Shown here piece after piece: positions 25,681 to 33,300 of a stretch of DNA of 64,000 bases. The position numbers were made by a program, and so were the translations under genes. The notes under the pieces are model-generated. The model saw only the letters and a list, made by a program, of their open reading frames with translations, did not search any database and was not told the origin of the DNA. The DNA is from Halorubrum sp. Atlit-26R (GTDB taxonomy: Archaea; Halobacteriota; Halobacteria; Halobacteriales; Haloferacaceae), in the NCBI RefSeq assembly GCF_003666015.1, contig NZ_QPLT01000009.1, forward strand, positions 107,546-171,545. The letters are read 5' to 3'. Position 1 is the stretch's first letter, and the number at the start of each line of letters is the position of its first letter.

Positions 25681-25868
25681 CCATAGTTACCACAGACTCT
25701 TATTTCACCTCAACTGTCGATGATCGCCACTTGGAGGAAATCAAAGAGGATCTACATGAAGATAATGAGCTAATCGGTTACTCTAGAGACGAATTGGAGG
25801 GTAATGTTACTGTCATAATTGACATTTCTCGCTTCGAAAAAGAAACTAATCTCCGATATTATCACTAG
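25677..25868 (+). CDS. 63-residue acidic protein, unknown
   Basis: Last gene of the coupled run, starting in an ATGA overlap. The sequence (TTDSYFTSTVDDRHLEEIKEDLHEDNELIGYSRDELEG, then VTVIIDISRFEKE) looks alpha/beta with no recognised motif. The repeated ATGA junctions from 25516 on support it as translated. Confidence 0.6.
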   Translation: MTIVTTDSYFTSTVDDRHLEEIKEDLHEDNELIGYSRDELEGNVTVIIDISRFEKETNLRYYH

Positions 25869-26367
25869 GAGCAAAACAAAACCAAGGAGGAAAGTTTAAA
25901 AACCTCCTTGATTCGAAACAGTCAAAGCAATTTAAATTAAGAACCCAAATTATTTAATTCTTTTGAATTTAGTCCAATATATTTGGACATCTGCTAATAA
26001 CTAAGAGCAATAGCTTACGATGAATGAAAAACTGAGAGCTTATTCGGTCCCTCAGTTTTTGTTTGCTTGGGCAATAGCACTTTAATCTAAGAATCCAATC
26101 TTTAAATATCTTTCTAAATCTTTTAATATCCTAATATTTCAGACTAAATATTAATATGTGGATAATTAACGTACTTATTTTTTAGAAAAATAGAAGGAGT
26201 TTTAACAAGCACTTGGCAAGATTTTTAAACGATGAGATTCTAAAGTAAGTAAGAAAGAATCTAAACGAATGCGGATTTAAATCGCATATCTATGCGATGA
26301 AGTAAGCAAAATCGGTTGTGGTGGCACACAACCGGAGGAAGCAAGCATATGACTTCTATTTCCTAAC
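25869..26367. other. Non-coding, palindrome-rich region before the PrimPol gene
   Basis: No supported gene. It contains AAAAACTGAG (26027-26036) pairing with CTCAGTTTTT (26051-26060), a terminator-like stem ending in T5. Further on come very AT-rich blocks (26080-26180). Just before the PrimPol gene lie two perfect palindromes: ATCGCATA/TATGCGAT (26281-26288, 26291-26298) and CGGTTGTG/CACAACCG (26313-26320, 26327-26334). AT-rich DNA plus inverted repeats directly upstream of a replication gene is the usual layout of an origin. Confidence 0.5.
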
Positions 26368-27636
26368 ATGAGTAAATTACATCCCCAAGATAATAAATGT
26401 ATTGGTTCAGCGGCACAAGCAACTGAAATATCGAAATATGTCGAGTTATTCGATGAAACCCCTGTATTCCATTCCATCCAACCAAGAACGAAAGCCGGGT
26501 TCGGTGGTTGGAATAATCCAGATAGGCTCAAAACAGCGAGAGAGATGGGCTTTCTGTTATCCCGAAAACGAAATATCGCTATCAGGCTAGGGATCGATAC
26601 TGAACGAGGCTATACAGTCGTTTTCGATAAGGAGAGTTACGGTGATATTCCTGATAACCTCCTACAGTCAATCTCTGAATTGGCTCTGATATCATGGCAA
26701 AGTCAATCCGGTGGATCCAATCACCTACTAACAGTTACTCAGGATGCGTATCAGCATTTGGACCAATTCAAACAAAAAGTAACGTTCCAAGGAGACAAAC
26801 ACGACTTAGAGCTTCTTACCTCTGGATATGCACTTGTCCCACCATCGAAGATAGACGACAATCACCAATACGACGACTTGGAGACTAACGCTCAAGCTCC
26901 CACCGTAGAAATCGATTCTATCCGAGAAATTCTGAACGATATACCAATAGAAAAGAAGTCCGAAGGGTCGGGTAGTGGTAAGGGTCATAACCAGAAGGAA
27001 AGGGAAGAAATCGATACTCTACCCGACTCATTCGATATTGAATCCTACTGCGAGGATAACTTACCGGGGACGGATTCATTCAGGGATAGGCTAAGACACG
27101 TCATTCATGATAACGATAAACTCAAGCAACTATGGTTTGCTCAACCCGAAGATCGATCACGGAACGAAATAGAACTAAGCAGAGAATTGGCATGGCGCTT
27201 CAATGCCGACAGAAAGATTGTTCAACACATCTTCGAAGAGGAATTACCGATCTTCCGTACTGAACAACTAAAGTATCATGAGAATGAGACTCATGCTAAA
27301 GACGTGTTGAATTTTGAAGAGTATGTTTCACGACCCTACTACATTAACGCTCTGTCGTTCAATTTCAGAGAACAAGTGGCGGAATACTTCCTTGAAAATG
27401 AAGATGTGGAGGCTAATGAACTATACGATCAAATATACAATATCAAAACTAAGGATTTATATCATGAAGATAGCATCAAGAAAGGATTAGGAATTATGAT
27501 GGAATTAGAATTAATTGAAAGAATTTCCCACGGGGTTTACAAGAATAAAGATATAAATACGGAGTATGTTGAAGAGTTAACTAGACTAAATAACGATGAA
27601 AGTTACAAGCCGATCAAAGAATCCTATGAGAAATAA
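26368..27636 (+). CDS. PrimPol-like replication protein (divergent AEP)
   Basis: A 422-residue protein. Residues about 35-165 follow the bifunctional primase-polymerase pattern: GFGGWNNPDR, then IAIRLGIDTERGYTVVFDKESY (metal-site region, although the usual DxD is not clean), SQSGGSNHLL (the GGxHxY-like motif) and LLTSGYALVPPSK (the sGYvvaPPS motif). A linker (190-215) is followed by a helical/winged-helix C-terminal region (300-410) seen in plasmid and viral replication proteins. It most likely primes or initiates replication of the excised element. The palindrome cluster just upstream is a candidate origin. Confidence 0.65.
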   Translation: MSKLHPQDNKCIGSAAQATEISKYVELFDETPVFHSIQPRTKAGFGGWNNPDRLKTAREMGFLLSRKRNIAIRLGIDTERGYTVVFDKESYGDIPDNLLQSISELALISWQSQSGGSNHLLTVTQDAYQHLDQFKQKVTFQGDKHDLELLTSGYALVPPSKIDDNHQYDDLETNAQAPTVEIDSIREILNDIPIEKKSEGSGSGKGHNQKEREEIDTLPDSFDIESYCEDNLPGTDSFRDRLRHVIHDNDKLKQLWFAQPEDRSRNEIELSRELAWRFNADRKIVQHIFEEELPIFRTEQLKYHENETHAKDVLNFEEYVSRPYYINALSFNFREQVAEYFLENEDVEANELYDQIYNIKTKDLYHEDSIKKGLGIMMELELIERISHGVYKNKDINTEYVEELTRLNNDESYKPIKESYEK

Positions 27637-27772
27637 TAGTAATAGAAATACTATGTTAACTAACTCTAATAACTACTATACTACTGTCCATGATATACCA
27701 CGGTTCGATTTTCAGGCAGTACAACCCTCTAAGACCATCGAAAACGGCATACACCTTATATACTCCCTATGA
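27626..27772 (+). CDS. 48-residue linker gene, unknown
   Basis: Begins 11 bases before the PrimPol stop and ends in an ATGA overlap with the next gene. The peptide is Asn/Thr/Tyr rich at the N-terminus (MRNNSNRNTMLTNSNNYYTT) with a more ordinary second half. The overlaps at both ends favour real translation, but the composition is low-complexity, so it is only moderately supported. Confidence 0.4.
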   Translation: MRNNSNRNTMLTNSNNYYTTVHDIPRFDFQAVQPSKTIENGIHLIYSL

Positions 27773-28098
27773 GCGACTTAGATTACCATCGAATATGCCG
27801 GGAGGTATTGGAGGATCGACCAGAGGGATTCAGCGTTAGCAAGATCGTCGTTAACTTGGATCACTTGGAATTTGACGTGCCAAGGAGACTCCACACTAGG
27901 ATCTTCGGGAGTTTTCACGAAACTGCCATGGGCTATCTTCAAGCCCCTCTACTCATCGAGCAGAACGACTCTCTCGATGAGCTATGGACATACGAATTGG
28001 AATGTAACTGTGGTCAGACTCCTTTGTTTGATGAATCGAGTGACGAATATTATTGTCCTTTTTGTGTTGAAGATAAGGACTCAATTTGGGACTACTAA
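27769..28098 (+). CDS. Small protein with C-terminal zinc ribbon
   Basis: A 109-residue protein. The first 75 residues look like a winged-helix fold (YHRICREVLEDRPEGFSVSKIVVNLDHLEFDVP), and the C-terminus carries CNCGQTP, then CPFC, a zinc ribbon with four cysteines near residues 78-97. It follows PrimPol in the same operon. A DNA-binding regulator is plausible. Confidence 0.65.
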   Translation: MSDLDYHRICREVLEDRPEGFSVSKIVVNLDHLEFDVPRRLHTRIFGSFHETAMGYLQAPLLIEQNDSLDELWTYELECNCGQTPLFDESSDEYYCPFCVEDKDSIWDY

Positions 28099-28100
28099 CT

Positions 28101-28280
28101 ATGAGTTTATCAGTAAATAACAACGACGATGGAACCGACATTAAACTAATTCGCTGTGCGATTTCTGACGAGAATTTGATCGAAGCTCTAGAGAACTACA
28201 GCTATGATAAGAACTATCAAGAAAAGAAGCTGGTTGAGGTAGCACTTGGAAAGCTGCTTGAAGAGGAAGGATATCTATGA
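28101..28280 (+). CDS. 59-residue RHH-like protein
   Basis: ATG at 28101, two bases after the previous stop. Residues 15-50 (DIKLIRCAISDENLIEALENYSY, then KKLVEVALGKLLEEEGY) give a strand followed by two helices, as in ribbon-helix-helix proteins. Its stop overlaps the next start by ATGA. Confidence 0.6.
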   Translation: MSLSVNNNDDGTDIKLIRCAISDENLIEALENYSYDKNYQEKKLVEVALGKLLEEEGYL

Positions 28281-28462
28281 TATTCACTCTCCTTTCATCG
28301 TTCGGCTTTGGACTTGGAGCGACTTTGCTAATCTTTGGCTCAATCCTTTGCTATCAGGTGTTTTTCGGGGAGAGGGGCTTTGGCAATTCGTTAGTGCCTA
28401 TGGGATTGAGCTTCGGGATGTTGAGTGTAGGATTCTCTCTGCTATACGGAGTAATTCTCTAG
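28277..28462 (+). CDS. 61-residue two-helix membrane protein
   Basis: Almost entirely hydrophobic, with transmembrane helices at about residues 4-28 and 40-61. It starts within an ATGA overlap. Small hydrophobic proteins at the end of replication operons occur in many haloarchaeal plasmids and viruses; the role is unknown. Confidence 0.6.
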   Translation: MIFTLLSSFGFGLGATLLIFGSILCYQVFFGERGFGNSLVPMGLSFGMLSVGFSLLYGVIL

Positions 28463-28605
28463 AATCTTTGAATGGCACAGAGCGTTAACAAAAATCACTC
28501 TTGAGGGTGGGACAAGTGGTTTGCCCCTCATCATCATTTGAAATCTTATTCTATCTACTATATGTACAACTGAGTCTCCTTAGAATCCATTTGCTCCTTG
28601 GTCGG

Positions 28606-28770
28606 CTATTCGGATTTTCCTGCCTCTTCTAGCAAGTGTTCTGCAAACTCTTCGGCTCCTTCATTTGAAAGCCTCAAGTTCACGGTCCCGTCGTCAATGT
28701 CTATATCTACATGGTCCCCATCTGACTCGACACTAAACGACATATTGCCTTCCTTGCTGATTTCTACCAT
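28606..28770 (-). CDS. 54-residue acidic protein, unknown
   Basis: MVEISKEGNMSFSVESDGDHVDIDIDD, then LRLSNEGAEEFAEHLLEEAGK: a short beta meander followed by an amphipathic helix. Codon use and acidity favour this minus-strand reading over the opposite-strand frame covering the same bases. It heads away from the plus-strand operon and is transcribed in the same direction as the two membrane-protein genes to its right. Confidence 0.6.
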   Translation of the reverse strand: MVEISKEGNMSFSVESDGDHVDIDIDDGTVNLRLSNEGAEEFAEHLLEEAGKSE

Positions 28771-28816
28771 ACTTGTTCTTTACACTAGAACTTGTTAAAT
28801 ATTTGCCTATTAGTTG

Positions 28817-29041
28817 TCAGTCTTGCTCTCTTATTTCATCAATCAAATCCTGTTTTTCTGCTTCAAGTTCAAATGTCCACCTTGCTAACCGATATTCCAT
28901 TAGGAATACCAGAACAAAGGCAAATACCCACATAGCCGGATCTGAAAAGTTTTCAATAAAATACCAAAATACCCCGGCGTATATTACCCATGACATCCTT
29001 GTGAGAGCTATTTCAAAAGAGACTTTCTGACGTTCGTTCAT
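28817..29041 (-). CDS. 74-residue membrane protein
   Basis: ATG at 29041 overlaps the stop of the upstream 176-residue gene (ATGA), which decides the start. Two hydrophobic segments (about residues 16-34 and 38-55) are followed by a charged C-terminal helix (WTFELEAEKQDLIDEIREQD). Coupled to the neighbouring membrane-anchored gene, so the two products probably interact. Confidence 0.65.
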   Translation of the reverse strand: MNERQKVSFEIALTRMSWVIYAGVFWYFIENFSDPAMWVFAFVLVFLMEYRLARWTFELEAEKQDLIDEIREQD

Positions 29042-29568
29042 AGATAAAAGATGCGGAATAATTCCAGCCAAAGTAATCCGATCGTCAACACGGTAAGAGC
29101 TACAGTCAACCATAGCAGAAGTTCGTTGGTCGTTTGCTGCTGTCGCTCTGTTTTGATGTTATGAGCTAGCTCTAATCCCTCTTGTGTAAGACCGGGGACC
29201 GGAACATTTCTATCAGCATCAAGATCGTCAAAACCACCGTATCCCGTGTTTCTATTAATTTTCACAAGACCAACTTGCTCTAAATTCTCAACTATCGGCA
29301 TGATATCCTTGTCAAACTTTGGCTCTACTTCTCGATAAAAACTAACAGCAGGAGTCACAAACTGGTTAGCCTCTCGCGCACTTAGCATTCCGCTACTCAC
29401 TTCCGGATCAACTATGATATGATTCTCATACATAGCTTCTAGAACTTTGACCCAATCTTCCCGTTCATCTTTGCTAATTAGAGGGATATTCATAGCAGAA
29501 ACTTTGTTCAGAATAACAGTTATCCTTTTCTCTCTTTCAGGAAAATCGCTAGACGCAAGGCAGATCAT
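29038..29568 (-). CDS. Tail-anchored membrane protein with winged-helix-like domain
   Basis: A 176-residue protein if started at the ATG at 29568; a TTG at 29616 would add 16 residues, and a TATA-like GAATATAGT (29630-29638 on the plus strand) allows either. The soluble part is helical with an EQVGLVKINRNTGYGGFDD wing-like segment. Residues about 152-172 (LLLWLTVALTVLTIGLLWLEL) form a single C-terminal membrane anchor. It is coupled to the 74-residue membrane gene. Function unknown. Confidence 0.65.
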   Translation of the reverse strand: MICLASSDFPEREKRITVILNKVSAMNIPLISKDEREDWVKVLEAMYENHIIVDPEVSSGMLSAREANQFVTPAVSFYREVEPKFDKDIMPIVENLEQVGLVKINRNTGYGGFDDLDADRNVPVPGLTQEGLELAHNIKTERQQQTTNELLLWLTVALTVLTIGLLWLELFRIFYL

Positions 29569-29616
29569 ACATTGGGGGGTAGTTAGGTATGCTCTCCCCG
29601 ATTTTGACACTCTCAA

Positions 29617-30307
29617 GCTCTCTTCTTACTATATTCTAATTTTATTGCTATTGGGCATATCTTTGAATTGGAGATGTAGATTGGCAAGCTAAGGGGATTG
29701 TAAGGGTCAATATCAACGGATTAGGGATTTAGAGGAAGGGTGATTATCGATGTTTAGCAGGTAGATAGTACAATACTCCCTGATTTCGTAGGATAGACTA
29801 TATCCTACCCTCAAATCCACATGAGCGACATAAATCGCCAAATCCCCTTTGAAACTAGGATTTTAACTTATTTCTATTTACAATCTGCCATTTCAATCTT
29901 GAATGTAACTATGGTTGTTTACTTATCCAATTATCAAGTCACAATCGATATATTTTTAAGTTTCTGATTCGTAAATATACAGTAAGGGCAAATTCATGTC
30001 CTTTCCCCTTTGTGGGAAAAAGAAAACCTCTTCCTCGCTCTTCGCCTTCTTGGTGTTTCAAGAGTAGGTCATAACCCTGCCTTGGGGGTTTTAATACAAG
30101 GCCACTTTCGGGAGGTTTTCTGTTTGCTAACTCTTCCCACCACAGGAATGTACAACCATTATATAAATTTCACAGAATAGCATTATTTACCCAAATCGCA
30201 TGACCGGAGAGGGTTCGGAGATTAGAAAGAGAATGTGAATTCAGAACATCTATATTCATCTCCTATGGCTCGGAACAATGTATAAGAAGTATAGCGTTCT
30301 GCGTTAA
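29617..30307. other. Right-end non-coding region of the element
   Basis: About 690 bp, AT-rich, with no supported gene. It presumably contains recombinase arm-binding sites and the promoter of the minus-strand membrane operon (left margin). I see no strong long repeat here. Confidence 0.4.
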
Positions 30308-30318
30308 ATGCGGTCCAT
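30308..30318. repeat. Right attachment repeat (attR core)
   Basis: ATGCGGTCCAT, identical to 21532-21542. It touches the mcm stop codon (30319-30321 on the minus strand). Read on the minus strand it gives the remnant ATGGACCGCAT of the displaced gene start, followed at once by a stop (TTTAA). Confidence 0.75.
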
Positions 30319-33300
30319 CTACGTTGTCCGGAGGTGGCCCTGCTTGGGTTCGTACACCTCGCCCTTCGTCCGGAGCTTCTCGATCTCCTGCTCCGCCTTC
30401 CCCGGGTCCATCCCGATCTCGCCGGCGCGGTCGAGCACCTCGTCGACCGGCGCGCCCTCCTCGTACTCCTCCTCGATGTCGGCGATGAGCCCCTTGATGT
30501 TCTTGATGCGGTCGCGCTGGCTCTTCGAGGTGCCCGTCTCGACCACGTCGGCGTCGAACTGCCCCGTCTCGGGGTCGACGCCGATGTCCTTGAGACACGA
30601 CTCGACGATGTCGGTCGCGCGGTCGGCGTCCTCGCGCTCGACGGTGTCCGACAGGCGCACCCGCGCGCTCGCCTCCGAGAGCCGCACCATCGCCTCTAGC
30701 TTCCGCGCGGTCACCGGCACCGGCGCGTCCTCGTCCGCGCCCTTCGAGCGCAGGTCGACGTAGAAATCCTCGATGAGATCCTTCGCTTCGTCGGTCATCG
30801 TCGGGAAGCAGGACCGCTTCGCGTGGGCGATGTACTTCCGCAGCAGCTCCGAGTCGATCTCCGGCGCCACCTCCTCAGTCACCGCCGCGACCTGCTCGGA
30901 GGTGAACTCCGAGCTCGCCAGCTCCTCGCGCTGGGTGTTGAGCTCGCCGGCGTAGTTCGTCTTGATGATGTGTTTCGCCAGCCGGGAGTCGTGCTCCGGG
31001 TCCGGGCTGTCCGTCACCGTGAAGATGAGGTCGAACCGCGAGATGAGCGCCGGCTCCAAGTCGATCTGCTCGCCGATCGGCTCGTACTGGTCGAACCGGC
31101 CGTACTTGGGGTTCGCCGCGCCGAGCAACGAACACCGCGCCTTCAGCGTCGCGTTGATCCCGGCCTTCGAGACGGAGATCTTCTGTTGTTCGAGCCCCTC
31201 GTGCATCGCGGAGCGGTCGGAGGAGTTGTGGACGACGAGCCCGTTCGCGACGAAGTTGTGCGTCCCCTCGACCGTCAGGTCGTACACCCGCGGGCGCTCC
31301 CCGTCGTCGATCCGCGTCAGTATCGACCGCAGCTCTTCCCTGACGGCGGTCACCCCGCTCGCGACCGCCTCACGCACGTCGCCGAGCCGGTCGGTCTCGA
31401 CGGCGCCGGAGAGCCAGCGCGACACGGTCGCCTGCGTCACGTCCAGTCTCGACGCCACGTCCGCCTGACTGACTCCGTACGCGTCGACCGCCGCCGACAG
31501 CTCCGTCCGCGTCTCGCCGACCGGACCGCGGTCGAGGAGTTCTCGCGCGCGTCGTTCGACCGTCTCGGTCGGCCCGCCGATGACGTCGGCGAGGCGCTGC
31601 CGGAGCACCTCGCCGCGGTGCTCGACCGACTCCGGGGGAACCGTCTCGACCGACTCGACCCGACGCCACTTCACGTCGCCGCGGACGAACCCTCGGAGGT
31701 CGTCGAGGTCGGTCTCCGCGACTTCGGTGAGAACCGCTCGGAGTCGCTCGGTCACCGTCCGACGGACCGCCTCGCTCTCGCCCCACTCGCGGGAGATCTG
31801 CTGTTGGGACAGCGCCGTTCCCTCGGCCAACTCGGACTGCGTGACGTGGTATCGACTCCGAAGCTCCGAGAGGGTCTCCCACGTCGTCGTCTCGTCGAGC
31901 GCGTCGCGGTCGTCGTCTGCGCGCTCCCGGCGGTCCTCGAACCCGGCGAGTATCCGCTCGGCACGGCGGAGCGAGACGTTCGCGGCCCCGCTCTCGAAGT
32001 CGTGGTACGTAACCGCATTCACTCCGCACTCGCTCTGGTGGAGCCGGAGCGAGTCGCGACACCGCGCCAGCACGTCGTCGACCTCCGGGACCACGTCGAG
32101 GATCGTGCGGTCGCCGTCGGCCGCGTCGACGACGCGGTCGAGCGCCGCCGCCTTCCGTGCCGCCGTGAACCCGACGTACCGCCGGAACGCCGCGAGCGAG
32201 TCCGCGTCGGTCACCGTGAGGTAGTACACGTCGCGGCCCCCATGCCGCTCGCGGTGCTGGAGCTGGCTCGACACGCCGAACTGTAACAGGAGGTTCCGCG
32301 TTCCGTCCAGCAGGTCTCGGCTCGCCGACGCGATCCGAACGTTTCCGGCCGACTCGTCGACGTGCCCCTCGCTGTCGGCGAGCGCGCGAACGAACGCGGC
32401 CTTCGCCGCGCGGCCCCCGGTCGAAACGGCGGTCGGGAAGCACTTCCCGTCGTACCGACCGAGGTTCATCCCCGCGTCGAGGACGGCGTCGGCGTGTTCC
32501 TTCCCGGTGACGCGGACCGTTTCGACGCCGTCGTCGCGCTGTTCGCTCGGCGGACGGGTCGGCTCCGCGTCGAACGCCGCCCGCGCCGCGCGCTCGAAGT
32601 CGTCCAAGAGCTCGTCGTCCGCGTTGGTGAACCGGACGCCGTAGACGCCCTCGTCGCGGTCGTAGTAGACGTTCCCGTCGCCGGAGAGGTACCCGAGGAC
32701 GCTCGCCATGGCGGCGTCGACGCCGTCAGCGTCGATTCCCTCGCTGTCCACGGGTTCGGTCGTCGGTCCATCTCCGCCGCTCGCGGCCACCGCTCCGCCG
32801 TCGGCGGCCTTCGTCGGAATCTCTCGGGGAACGTACACCCAGTCGCCGTCGTCGAGCGCGGCCGCCTCGCGCTCGACGCGCTCGCCGTCGTCCAGGACGA
32901 AGAACGGGTGGTCGGCCGTCGCGGTCAGTGACTCCCCGGTCTCCGTCGTCACCCGGGTCAGCTCCGACGGCGCGTCGTATTCGTGGACCGCAGAGACGGA
33001 GCGCTCGACGAGGTTGCCGTCCTCGTCCATCGACCAGACGTCGAGGTCGACGTCGCGGACGCGGCGACCGTTCGAGAGCTCCTCGACATCGCCGTCCTCG
33101 GCGGCCTCCCGCGACAGCTCGTCGATGCGCTCGACGCGCCCGTCGGCGAGCGAGACCAGCGTGTCGCCCGTGACGCAGTCCATCTTGTCGAGCTCGTCGA
33201 CTGCCGCAATTCCCTTGTCCGCGAGGACGAGCGCGCCGGCTTCGAGGGACCACTGCTGGCCGTCGCCGAAGTCGTCCCGGACGGCCGCGGCCGTCAGCCC

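Larger units (their letters stand above)
21543..30318. mobile_element. AT-rich integrated element at the mcm operon
   Basis: An 8,776-bp unit (one repeat copy plus internal DNA) between 11-bp direct repeats. It differs sharply from both flanks in base composition and codon use (AT-rich codons, many AGA/ATA). It carries an integrase next to its left end, a RHH protein, a PrimPol-like replication protein and about a dozen small genes, many overlapping by ATGA. No capsid, spike, portal or terminase gene is recognisable, so it looks like an integrative plasmid or satellite rather than a complete virus, though unknown proteins could hide structural genes. The tetranucleotide CTAG, nearly absent from the core DNA, occurs about thirty times here. 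Confidence 0.85.

Noticed and set aside
26020..26085. 21-codon frame starting ATGAATGAAAAACTG
   Set aside because: It only spans the AAAAACTGAG/CTCAGTTTTT stem-loop and has no supporting context; more likely a terminator.
28598..28798. Plus-strand frame of 66 residues
   Set aside because: Ser-rich and opposite the better-supported acidic 54-residue gene at 28606-28770.
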